A DNA stretch of 26,218 bases. It comes from Schleiferiaceae bacterium. GTDB lineage: Bacteria > Bacteroidota > Bacteroidia > Flavobacteriales > Schleiferiaceae. Location: assembly GCA_023260615.1 (NCBI GenBank), contig JALQUY010000004.1:1-26218 (forward strand), read 5' to 3'. This document shows, piece after piece, positions 15,529 through 23,072 of this stretch (within the stretch, counting starts at the first letter, position 1; each line of letters opens with the position of its first letter). The translations under genes and the position numbers were made by a program. A model generated the notes under the pieces. That model made no database searches, was not told the DNA's origin, and saw only the letters and a program-made list of their open reading frames with translations.

Positions 15529-17091
15529 AACGTATTCTAGTGGCGCTGGTGAGCCTGTCGTCGCTCGCCGCGCAGAGTCAGTCCGCTACCTTCTCAGGAA
15601 CGCCACAGAGCGGCCCTACTGCCCACGCGTCAGCTGTAGCTACAGCGCATCCCATAGCGACGCATGTGGCCGCTCAAATTCTAGAACAAGGCGGGAATGC
15701 CTACGACGCGGCCGTAGCCACGCACTTTGCCTTGGCTGTGGTCTTGCCCCGTGCCGGCAACCTAGGAGGAGGCGGCTTTGCCGTCGTGCATACAGGAGGA
15801 GGTGAAGCGGCGTCTTTGGACTTCCGGGAGACGGCTCCGCAAGTGGCTTCCCGGGAAACCTACCTGCCCAGCGTCCAAACCATTTCGTCGCTACGCGGCA
15901 TCGCGGCGTCGGGCATCCCAGGCTCAGTCGCAGGCATGTGGGAACTCTATGCGCGGTTTGGCTCCAAGTCGCTCAGTTGGCCCGAACTTCTTCAGCCCGC
16001 CATCCTCCTGGCCGATACGGGCTTCAAAATCACGCCCTTTCTCGCGAGCCTGCTCAACCGCCACCAAGAGGTATTTGCCACAGGGGGAGAGGGCCCTTTT
16101 TGGCCGCCGCATGCCTGGCAAGCGGGCGAGCGCCTCACCCAGCACGCGCTAGCGGAAACCCTAAAAGACATTGCCCTGGCGGGACCGGAGGCGTTTTACC
16201 AAGGTATCCATGCCGCTCGCTTGGTGGAGTGGTCCCAAGGATGGTTTACGCCCGAAGACCTGGGGACCTACCGGGCTATTTGGCGCGAGCCCCTAGAGGG
16301 TACCTACCAGGGGCATCGCGTCATTTCCATGCCTCCACCGTCCAGCGGTGGAGTGGCGCTGCTGCAGTTGTTGCAAGCCTCTGAGCTTCAGTCGATGGGC
16401 AAGAGCTGGAATGTGCAAAGCATGCATCTTTTTGCCGAATTGGCCCAGATCGCCTACCAGGACCGGGCGCAGTATTTGGGGGATCCGGCCTACATGGAGG
16501 TATCCGCAGCTGCGTTGGTGGATTCGGCCTATGTGGCTAGTCGCTTCGGGCAGATCGATGCGCAGACGCACCAGCACCTTACATGGCCGGAAACGCACGA
16601 TAGGCTGGAATCCCATGAGACGACGCACTACAGCATCCTAGATTCGGACGGGAATGCGATTTCGGTAACCACGACCCTAAATGGACTCTTTGGGAGCGGG
16701 CAATGGGTGGATGGGTTCTTCATGAACAATGAAATGGACGATTTCGCGACGCAACCTGGGGTGCCCAACCAATTTGGGCTGATCGGATACGAAGTGAATG
16801 CCGTTGCGCCTGGAAAACGCATGCTGAGTAGCATGACTGCACCACCTGCGCTATGGGGAAAGTTTGCAAGAGGCCGTGGACCATAAAAAGCTGCACGCCC
16901 AAGGGCTACCCGAAGTGCTGTACTATGAGGAGGGTGCGCTCAGCAAGCGCCAATTTCAAGCGTTAGAAAAGCGTGGACATACCCTTGAGGCGTGGAAGCA
17001 AATAGGGCGCTTTCAGGCCGTTTCTTCGGATGCGGCTGCGGCCGATGGTACGCGTTCGGGGGATTCCAGCGCGTGGATTAAGCGCCAATAA
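15525..17091 (+). pseudogene. ggt: Gamma-glutamyltransferase, disrupted by an internal deletion and frame change
   Basis: The first part (15525-16886) is a normal gamma-glutamyltransferase: signal peptide MKRILVALVSLSSLAAQSQS, GGNAYDAAVATHFALAVV, NLGGGGFAV, and the autoprocessing/nucleophile threonine Thr366 in ESHETTHYS followed by DGNAISVTTTLN. It runs to GKRMLSSMT and then goes out of register, ending after about 15 unrelated residues at 16886. The true C-terminus resumes in another frame at about 16852 (YGESLQEAVDHKKLH, then LEKRGHTLEAW) and ends at 17091. By comparison with E. coli Ggt, about 35 residues are missing at the junction, including the G-S-P-G-G motif that forms the oxyanion hole. 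The product should therefore be inactive unless this is an assembly error. Intact enzymes cleave glutathione and gamma-glutamyl compounds in the periplasm. Confidence 0.82.
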
Positions 17092-17707
17092 CGGCACCCA
17101 CGCCGCTGGGTTGGTAGAGGAGCCAGCCCGTCAAGGATTTTCGCGGAGCATGGGCTGGCAGCACTTCGTGCCAAACGGTATCGCTTCGAAAAAAGACCAT
17201 TCGGTTGCGCAAGGGTTGGATGCGTTCGGTAGGGGTCTCCCCGCTGGGATCGTAGAGTTGAAGTTCACCGCCGTCCCCGGGTTTCCAATCGGCATTTAGG
17301 TAGAGGACGCAGGAAATGAGGCGGTTGTTTCGGCCCCTGAATTGGTCCAGATGCTTACTGTAATGCCCGCCATTGGGGTAGTAGGCAAGGTGGAATTCAT
17401 AGCCGCTCAAGGACAAGTAGAGCAAACGGTTCCAACGCTGCAAACTCGTCTCTATCCAGGCAAATAGGGGGTCTAACGCGTTGTCACGTTGGCGGTCCAG
17501 CCAGTAGGTAAGATCGGACCGCACCTTCAAGGCCTCCTGACGGTCCGCCCAAGCACCTACCTTGGCTTGCTGCAGGGCATCTTGATGCTGCTGAAAAAAG
17601 CTTTCTAAAAGATGGAGCAAGTCGTCCGGTAAGTAGCCGTCAATAACCACGTACTCGTGTTCCGCCAGAGCGTCAGCCCAGGCTTCCCATTGCAGATCGC
17701 TGTGCAT
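17078..17707 (-). CDS. 2-oxoglutarate/Fe(II)-dependent oxygenase, prolyl-4-hydroxylase-like
   Basis: A 209-residue cytosolic dioxygenase. Metal ligands are visible as His119 and Asp121 in HYSKHLDQF and His180 in DTVWHEVLPA; Arg189, two residues before the serine of SLTGW, is the expected 2-oxoglutarate carboxylate ligand. GDGGELQLYDP is typical of the prolyl-4-hydroxylase-like branch. The target is unknown. Its ATG shares one base with the stop of the OsmC-family gene (TGATG), so the two are translationally coupled and downstream of the same operator region. Its end overlaps the remnant of the gamma-glutamyltransferase gene tail to tail by 14 bases. Confidence 0.88.
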   Translation of the reverse strand: MHSDLQWEAWADALAEHEYVVIDGYLPDDLLHLLESFFQQHQDALQQAKVGAWADRQEALKVRSDLTYWLDRQRDNALDPLFAWIETSLQRWNRLLYLSLSGYEFHLAYYPNGGHYSKHLDQFRGRNNRLISCVLYLNADWKPGDGGELQLYDPSGETPTERIQPLRNRMVFFRSDTVWHEVLPAHAPRKSLTGWLLYQPSGVGAVIGA

Positions 17708-18120
17708 CAGTCCAGAAAATGAAGCTCCACCCGCTGTTCAATGTCCGGGTGAAGGGAGCGTGCCACCGGACAGGTGTGGGCTACGCGGCGAAGGACCTCC
17801 TGGCTGTTGCCGTCTTGGCCAGCGCCTAATCGAAGCGTAATGCGCACGTCAATGGCCGCTATGCGGCGCGGATCTGACGCCATGTGCTTGGTGGTTTCAC
17901 CGCTTGCTTCCAAAATTTCTAGCCCCTTGCCCTGGGCGTAGATGCCCATGGTGGTGATGATGCAGGTCGTCAGACTCAAAGCGCACAAATCGGTAGGCGA
18001 GAAGGCCGAGCCCATGCCCTGATTGTCCGTAGGGGCATCCGTGAGAATTTGGGTGCCGCTTTGAAGGTGGACATTTTCGCAGCGGAGGCTGCCGAGGTAG
18101 GTACTGTGCGCCGTGGCCAT
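17707..18120 (-). CDS. OsmC/Ohr-family protein
   Basis: A 137-residue OsmC-like protein. The two family cysteines are present as Cys53 in LSLTTCIITTMG and Cys117 in AHTCPVARSL; in the family they reduce organic hydroperoxides and, in some members, act on persulfides. FSPTDLCALSL is the usual helix before the first cysteine. I chose ATG 18120 (MATAHSTYLG) over an in-frame start at 18150, because the extension runs through the palindromic operator and has no family similarity. A Crp/Fnr-type site lies 16 bases upstream, which ties it to the sulfide genes. It is coupled to the downstream oxygenase. Confidence 0.86.
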   Translation of the reverse strand: MATAHSTYLGSLRCENVHLQSGTQILTDAPTDNQGMGSAFSPTDLCALSLTTCIITTMGIYAQGKGLEILEASGETTKHMASDPRRIAAIDVRITLRLGAGQDGNSQEVLRRVAHTCPVARSLHPDIEQRVELHFLD

Positions 18121-18136
18121 AGTTGAAGGGATTGAA

Positions 18137-18150
18137 GTGACAAATATCAC
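18137..18150. promoter_or_regulatory. Crp/Fnr-type operator, GTGA-CAAATA-TCAC, between OsmC and kelch-like genes
   Basis: GTGACAAATATCAC fits GTGA-N6-TCAC, like the sites at 7809 and 9183. It is only 16 bases from the OsmC start codon, so for that gene it would overlap the core promoter, an arrangement more typical of repression. For the kelch-like gene it lies about 35 bases before the start codon. The role is less clear than for the other two sites. Confidence 0.5.
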
Positions 18151-18184
18151 CCTTATTTGGGCAGTTTGGCGTCAACTTGCCCCT

Positions 18185-19756
18185 ATGAAACAGTTTAGCT
18201 ACCTCTTGATTGCTTTGCTCTTCGCTGTGGCCGCCGAAGGCCAAGTCAGCGGATGGACTATTCGCGTCGAAGAAAAAACCATGAGCGGTTGGGCCGGAGC
18301 ACAGAGCTTTTCCACCGGCGAAGCCAACGGCGAATGGTTGATCGTGGGTGGGCGTGTGGACGGTTTGCACCAACGCCATCCGTTTTCCGCGTTCTTGGCC
18401 ACCGATGCCAACCACGCAGTTCACGTGGTGAACCCCAGCACGCTGCAGCATTGGTCCATGCCTGTGGATTCCTTGCAGCCAGACGTTCAGGACCAGTTTT
18501 TGAGCACCAACATGCAGGCGGTTCAGCTGGACAGCATCCTCTACCTCATGGGGGGCTATGGCTTTTCAACAGCGATTTCCAACCATACGACCCATGGCCG
18601 AATTACCTCCATCCACGTGGCCGACCTCATCGACGCTATTCAGGCGGGCGACGAAGCAGCGGCGCGTGCAGCCATTTCTACCCAGGTGGATGCGCGCTTT
18701 GCGTGGACAGGTGGAGTAGCCCGCGAATTGGATGGAACCGTATACCTCGCCGGTGGCCATTATTTTCACGGCCTCTACAATCCCATGGGACCCAACCACG
18801 GCCCCGGCTTCAGTCAGACCTACCACGACGGTTACACCCACTTTGAGCTGGCTAGAATCGGCGATTCTATTGCGGTGAGCAATTACACATCCGTTTCCAG
18901 TCCAACGTTGATGCACCGCCGCGACTACAACATGGCGCACCGCATTAATCCGGCGACGGGGGACCATACCCTGACGGCCTTTACCGGAGTGTTCCAACCC
19001 ACAGCCAACTTGCCCTGGCATGACATCGTGGATTTGGACGATACCGGTTTGGCTTTGCGTACCGGAGCGTCTCAGCTGCTCAATCAGTACCACAGCGCAC
19101 ACTTTGGCTTGTACGATTCCGCCAACGCGGAGATGGTCACCGTCTTCCTAGGCGGCATTGGTGAATACCTGGTTCAAACGGATGGAACCCTCATCCAAGA
19201 TCCCAACGTGCCCTTTACCAAACACGTTTCGGCCATGGTGGAGACGGCCAATGGCACTTCCGAATACTACCTCGGTGATTTACCGGATTACTTGGGCGCG
19301 GGTGCGGAGTTTTTGCCCGCTCATCCCGGCTTTGAGGACGGTATTTTGCACGAATCCACACTGCCCACAGCTCCGAATAGTTCGGTGCTGATCGGCTACA
19401 TGATAGGCGGCATTCGCAGCACGGCGCCCAATATCTTCTTTAGCAACGGCAGCAACTTGAGCACGAGTAACGAAAAGCTCTACGAAGTGTGGTTGGATGC
19501 CTCTGGGGTGGGCTTGCCCACGGAGGTGCTCGAGCGCAGCTGGGCCCAGTTTGATAGCGAAGGTCGCTTGCGCTTAGGAGGCGATATGGACGCGCTCACC
19601 GATCTCTGGGTCTACGATGCAACCGGCCGAATCATTTACGAAGGCCGTGCCGTGGCCTACGGCCGTGGCTATGCGGTAAGCGACTCCATGACCTGGACCC
19701 CAGGTAGCTATGTCGTTCGCTTTGAATCGGGCGAAAGTGTACGTGCCGTGAAGTAA
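18185..19756 (+). CDS. Secreted kelch-like repeat protein with type IX (type A) sorting domain
   Basis: A 523-residue exported protein. The start at ATG 18185 opens on a signal peptide (MKQFSYLLIALLFAVAAEGQ); a longer frame to 18113 has no such feature. The body contains repeated beta-propeller-like stretches in which glycine pairs follow hydrophobic residues: WLIVGGRVDG, LYLMGGYGF, VYLAGGHYF, VTVFLGGIGE and IGYMIGGI, resembling kelch blades. The last about 75 residues (LWVYDATGRIIYEG, then TWTPGSYVVRFESGE and a terminal lysine) form the type A C-terminal sorting domain recognised by the type IX system. Its ligand or function is unknown. A terminator follows 21 bases after the stop. Confidence 0.82.
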   Translation: MKQFSYLLIALLFAVAAEGQVSGWTIRVEEKTMSGWAGAQSFSTGEANGEWLIVGGRVDGLHQRHPFSAFLATDANHAVHVVNPSTLQHWSMPVDSLQPDVQDQFLSTNMQAVQLDSILYLMGGYGFSTAISNHTTHGRITSIHVADLIDAIQAGDEAAARAAISTQVDARFAWTGGVARELDGTVYLAGGHYFHGLYNPMGPNHGPGFSQTYHDGYTHFELARIGDSIAVSNYTSVSSPTLMHRRDYNMAHRINPATGDHTLTAFTGVFQPTANLPWHDIVDLDDTGLALRTGASQLLNQYHSAHFGLYDSANAEMVTVFLGGIGEYLVQTDGTLIQDPNVPFTKHVSAMVETANGTSEYYLGDLPDYLGAGAEFLPAHPGFEDGILHESTLPTAPNSSVLIGYMIGGIRSTAPNIFFSNGSNLSTSNEKLYEVWLDASGVGLPTEVLERSWAQFDSEGRLRLGGDMDALTDLWVYDATGRIIYEGRAVAYGRGYAVSDSMTWTPGSYVVRFESGESVRAVK

Positions 19757-19776
19757 GTACGACAGCACGTGTAGAG

Positions 19777-19807
19777 AAGCCGGGGCAGCAAATGCTCCGG
19801 CTTTTTT
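19777..19807. terminator. Rho-independent terminator between the kelch-like gene and selD (convergent)
   Basis: AAGCCGGGGCA, a five-base loop and TGCTCCGGCTT form an 11-base-pair stem (one G-U pair) followed by a run of T to 19807. It terminates the kelch-like transcript on the plus strand. The run of T overlaps the selD stop codon, so the stem could also stop selD on the other strand, with a poorer T tract. Confidence 0.82.
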
Positions 19808-20852
19808 ATGCGACTAGGATTTTTTTCTCCTGAGCTTCCGTAACTCGTCCGATGGGTGAGGCATGCACCCCTTCCGCACGCAGAAGGGCCTCCACGGATT
19901 CTTGGGCCTCTGGCGCAACGGCGAGCAAAAGGCCGCCGCTGGTTTGCGGGTCAAAGAGCAAGAAGAGCTGTTCGCCACTTACGGTGCTGCAATCGCTGTA
20001 GTAAGTCACATAGTTCTTGGTGGTGCCTTGGGGCATACAGCCTGCCGCGTAGAGGTCCGCCAGGCGTTCCTTGTCGTAGCTGGGGATTTGGGCATACTCC
20101 AGGTGGGCACTGGTGCCCGAGGCCGAAAGCATTTCGTGCAAGTGTCCCGCTAAGCCAAATCCCGTGACGTCCGTCATCGCGTGGACTCCATCAGGAAGTT
20201 TGGCGCCAACGGTGTTCAAAGTGGACATGGTCTTTAATCCCCAGGCGTGATCCGCCTCGGTGGCCAGTCCTTTTTTCATGGCCGTAGCCACAATGCCAAT
20301 GCCCAGGGGCTTGGTGAGGTAGAGAAGGTCGCCCGGCTGGGCGCCGCCATTGGTTTTTAGGGACTCGCGTCGGCAGCGGCCGGTAACCGCTAAGCCAAAA
20401 ATGGGCTGCGGTACATCGATGCTGTGCCCGCCTGCGAGGGGTATGCCGGCTTTGGTGCAGGTGTCGCGCGCGCCGGCAAGGACTTGGCCTGCCATGGTAG
20501 CGGGCAGCTTGTCCAGCGGCCAGCACAAGATGGCCAGCGCCAAGTCAGGGGTGGCGCCCATGGCATAGACGTCGCTGATCGCATTGGCCGCGGCAATCTG
20601 CCCAAATTCAAAGGCATCGTCCACGATAGGCGTGAAAAAGTCCGTGGTATGCACCAATACGTCCCCATTTCCGAGGTCCATCACGGCCGCATCCTCGTTG
20701 GCTTCGTGTCCAAAGAGTAGGCTGGGCCAGGATTGATCCGGATTGAACCCCGACGCAGCGATGACTTCGCGCAAGGCATTGGGTGCAATCTTGCAGCCGC
20801 ATCCTGATCCGGGGTTGAAACTCGTTAGAGCTGGGCGCGCTGCTGTATCCAT
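19806..20852 (-). CDS. selD: Selenide, water dikinase (selenophosphate synthetase)
   Basis: A 348-residue enzyme that makes selenophosphate from selenide and ATP. The start ATG 20852 leads into GSGCGCKIAP with catalytic Cys18 and Lys21 (Cys17/Lys20 in E. coli), so this is the cysteine form, not a selenoprotein. Other landmarks are NEDAAV, TTDFFTPIVDDAFEFGQIAA, NAISDVYAMG, AGGHSI and DPQTSGGLL, all typical of SelD. A longer open frame to 21260 exists but covers the mnmH coding region and is not supported. SelD overlaps the 3' end of mnmH by 28 bases, so they form an operon in which SelD supplies selenophosphate to MnmH for tRNA 2-selenouridine. Confidence 0.94.
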   Translation of the reverse strand: MDTAARPALTSFNPGSGCGCKIAPNALREVIAASGFNPDQSWPSLLFGHEANEDAAVMDLGNGDVLVHTTDFFTPIVDDAFEFGQIAAANAISDVYAMGATPDLALAILCWPLDKLPATMAGQVLAGARDTCTKAGIPLAGGHSIDVPQPIFGLAVTGRCRRESLKTNGGAQPGDLLYLTKPLGIGIVATAMKKGLATEADHAWGLKTMSTLNTVGAKLPDGVHAMTDVTGFGLAGHLHEMLSASGTSAHLEYAQIPSYDKERLADLYAAGCMPQGTTKNYVTYYSDCSTVSGEQLFLLFDPQTSGGLLLAVAPEAQESVEALLRAEGVHASPIGRVTEAQEKKILVA

Positions 20853-21832
20853 GTCTGTAGGGGCGTTTGAGTCTCGCGAAGAATCTTCTCCGCGGCTTCC
20901 GCAAAAGTACAGTCCGTCACATCGACCTGTGCGAGAATGTAGTCCTGCCGTTTGGCCATGCTTTCGGAATACGTACGGTCGTAGTACTGAAGGGCAAGGT
21001 CCGCCGCACTGCGCAAATCCCCTGCAAGGACGGCATCCACGGCCCATTGGGCATTTTGGTGGCCTAAGCGCTTGGCAATCTTGGGAAAGACGGCCGCTAA
21101 GTCCTCCCGGCTGGCTTGGCCGTAGAGGGCCACCAGGTGGTCCAACCGGTTTTCCCGCGAGCGTTGAGCGATAATCAGCGGTGCCTCCTTTTTGCGATCG
21201 AAGAAGCCGTGCTGAAGCCAAATGCGGCCTATAGAACGGCTTTCGTCCTCGATCCACCAAGGGAGGCTAGGGTCTAGGGCTTGAATGCACTGCGCGCCGT
21301 CGTTTTCAAATTGCTCGTTGGTGGGCTGCTCGTCTTCGCCCACGTGGCCAAAGGCGGATCCCTTGTGGTTAGCCAGGCCTTCCAAGTCCAAGACCTCGGC
21401 GTGGGCCGCCATGTGGCGAAGGATTTCGGTCTTGCCACTGCCAGTAAGTCCGCTGAGCACCACCCAAGGGTGGTCGCCGCACCAACTGTCCAGCACCCGG
21501 CCGCGGTAGGTCTTGTAGCCACCCTCCCAGCGCTTCACGGCAAGGCCCGCGGTCTGCAGGAGCCACGTGACGGACTGAGAGCGCATGCCGCCGCGCCAGC
21601 AGTAGACCTCTAAAGGCCCCTCTGTCGCGTGCTGGTCCGCCTGTGCCACGAGATCTGCCATCTTTGGACCGACTAGAGAGAGTCCCAGCCGAATGGCTTC
21701 CGACTGGCCCTTTTCCTTGTAGCAAATACCCACTTGGGCCCGCTCGTCGTCGCTGAAGAGGGGCATAGATAAAGCGCCTGGCGCGTGGCCGTGGGCGTAT
21801 TCACTGGGGCTTCGAACATCCAAAATGGGCAT
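20825..21832 (-). CDS. mnmH: tRNA 2-selenouridine synthase (SelU)
   Basis: A 335-residue enzyme that replaces sulfur of 2-thiouridine at the tRNA wobble position with selenium, through a geranylated intermediate. It has an N-terminal rhodanese domain (PILDVRSPSEYAHGHAPGA, with catalytic Cys78 in VYCWRGGMRSQS) and a P-loop domain (GLTGSGKTE, residues 128-136), then LDLEGLANHKGSAFG. I chose ATG 21832 (MPILDVRSP), as family members begin close to this point; an in-frame start at 21868 would overlap the divergent lipoprotein start. A weak -7-like TACCTTGT (21837-21844, minus) ends 4 bases before this ATG. It is followed by overlapping selD. Confidence 0.93.
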   Translation of the reverse strand: MPILDVRSPSEYAHGHAPGALSMPLFSDDERAQVGICYKEKGQSEAIRLGLSLVGPKMADLVAQADQHATEGPLEVYCWRGGMRSQSVTWLLQTAGLAVKRWEGGYKTYRGRVLDSWCGDHPWVVLSGLTGSGKTEILRHMAAHAEVLDLEGLANHKGSAFGHVGEDEQPTNEQFENDGAQCIQALDPSLPWWIEDESRSIGRIWLQHGFFDRKKEAPLIIAQRSRENRLDHLVALYGQASREDLAAVFPKIAKRLGHQNAQWAVDAVLAGDLRSAADLALQYYDRTYSESMAKRQDYILAQVDVTDCTFAEAAEKILRETQTPLQTWIQQRAQL

Positions 21833-21854
21833 GGCCACAAGGTACGAATGCCCG

Positions 21855-21862
21855 TATCTTTG
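21855..21862 (+). promoter_or_regulatory. -7 box TATCTTTG for the coiled-coil lipoprotein gene
   Basis: TATCTTTG is an exact match to TAnnTTTG and ends 4 bases before ATG 21867, suggesting a leaderless transcript. No TTG is seen about 20 bases upstream. It lies in the 34-base space between this gene and mnmH, so the two divergent promoters must overlap. Confidence 0.5.
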
Positions 21863-21866
21863 ACTC

Positions 21867-22289
21867 ATGCGCTACGTGGCCCTTTTGTCGGTTTTTTTCT
21901 TGGTTTCGGCCTGTTTGGTGCCGAAAAAAGAATTGCTCTACGCGCAAGCCCAAGTCGTGCGCTTGCAATCGGACAGTTTGGCCTTTGAGCAACGTCTGCT
22001 GACGGCCCAGGGGACCATGGGAAACACCCAAGGTCAATTAGAGGAGCTGCAGAAGAGTTACGAGGAGGTGTCGAACCAACTCGACAACGCGGAGGCGACC
22101 CTTCAGGTGGTTTCACGGGAGCTCGACAGCCTGCAGCTACGGCACAAGGAAGTGAGCGTGGCGCGCGATGTGTGGCGCATCGAGGCCCTGCGTGCCAAGC
22201 GTCGAATGGAGCGTGCCGAGTTTGTCCGCGACAGCCTTCAAACGGTCTTGCTGAAGTACAAGCCCGCCGCCCCAAAGCCCAAGAAGTAA
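21867..22289 (+). CDS. Small coiled-coil lipoprotein, function unknown
   Basis: A 140-residue protein with a lipoprotein signal (MRYVALLSVFFLVSAC, lipidated Cys16). The rest, about residues 25-125, is a long amphipathic helix with heptad-like spacing of Leu, Val and Ala among many Gln, Glu and Arg residues, ending in a Lys/Pro-rich tail (KYKPAAPKPKK). The architecture suggests a periplasm-facing membrane-anchored coiled coil, perhaps a structural or envelope-tethering protein. I recognise no named family. The start is supported by the -7 box 4 bases upstream. Its TAA is immediately followed, base to base, by the stop of the NlpC/P60 gene on the other strand. Confidence 0.75.
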   Translation: MRYVALLSVFFLVSACLVPKKELLYAQAQVVRLQSDSLAFEQRLLTAQGTMGNTQGQLEELQKSYEEVSNQLDNAEATLQVVSRELDSLQLRHKEVSVARDVWRIEALRAKRRMERAEFVRDSLQTVLLKYKPAAPKPKK

Positions 22290-23072
22290 TTAGAAATGCG
22301 TCTTAATCAGGCGCAGTTTATGGGTGTGCTTGCCCAACTCGGCATTGTAGATACCGGTGCTGTCTAGGCCGTCCATTCGGACCGAACCACTCGCGTGCAA
22401 AATGCGGTTTTCACGCACATAGATGCCCACGTGCACGATGTTCCCCTCGTCGTTGTCGAAGAAGACCAAATCGCCGGCCTGTGCTTCTGCCAAGAAATCC
22501 AAGGTGCGTCCCTGCGTGGCTTGCTGGCTGGCATCGCGAAGTAAACTGATGCCCGTGAGGCGGTAAGCCATCTGCGTCAAGCCGCTGCAATCAATCCCAA
22601 AGGCGCTTCGCCCGCCCCATAGGTACGGGGCATTGGCGTAGAGGTAGGCGTTTAAAAGCAGTTCTTCCCGAGTGCGCAGGCGCTGTGCCGTACGTCCTTG
22701 GAAGAGGAAGGGCTCCGTGCCGACTCGGAGTACGTGTTGATCCGCGTCGTAAAAGGGGAGAGGTGAGCCTGCCACGATGGTGCGGGTCATGCTGGGCGAG
22801 TCGTGTTCGATCAGGTCGACGGCGTCGCTGACCAAGGTTTGTGGCTGGTCCACCAATTGGCGGTATTCTTCCTGGGTGATTCCTTGGATTTGACGGTCGA
22901 GCATCCAGCCAGAATACCCGTCGTGGCCCAAGCGAATGAGCGTCCACTCGTTTTTGCGGTCGAGGATTTCAAAGGCTTCTCCAAACAGCGCCTGGTTCAC
23001 CATTTCGGCGCGGTGGCTGGGTTCGGCACGCATGGGTGCCAAGCTGTAGAGGGAAAAGCCGTGGGTGCTCAA
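22290..23072 (-). CDS. NlpC/P60 peptidase with N-terminal SH3-like region
   Basis: A 260-residue cysteine peptidase of the cell-wall type, acting on gamma-D-Glu-diamino acid links of peptidoglycan peptides. The catalytic Cys162 is in GIDCSGLTQMAY, with His214 in IVHVGIYV and His226 in ILHASG as triad members. The N-terminal part (LAPMRAEPSHRAEMVNQALFG, then NEWTLIRLGHDGYSGWM) is the SH3-like region of the common Bacteroidota form. There is no signal peptide, so it may act on recycled cytosolic muropeptides. The best start is a TTG at 23070-23072, which keeps the conserved GFSLYSLAPMRAEPS stretch; the next ATG would cut it. TTG overlaps the thiolase stop (TTGA), so the genes are translationally coupled. 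Confidence 0.88.
   Translation of the reverse strand: MSTHGFSLYSLAPMRAEPSHRAEMVNQALFGEAFEILDRKNEWTLIRLGHDGYSGWMLDRQIQGITQEEYRQLVDQPQTLVSDAVDLIEHDSPSMTRTIVAGSPLPFYDADQHVLRVGTEPFLFQGRTAQRLRTREELLLNAYLYANAPYLWGGRSAFGIDCSGLTQMAYRLTGISLLRDASQQATQGRTLDFLAEAQAGDLVFFDNDEGNIVHVGIYVRENRILHASGSVRMDGLDSTGIYNAELGKHTHKLRLIKTHF

Noticed and set aside
16864..17091. Separate small gene after the gamma-glutamyltransferase
   Set aside because: Its product is the collinear C-terminus of the same enzyme (SLQEAVD onward), so it is part of one broken gene.
20853..21260. N-terminal extension of selD
   Set aside because: The extension runs through mnmH in another frame and has no SelD features; the family start fits ATG 20852.
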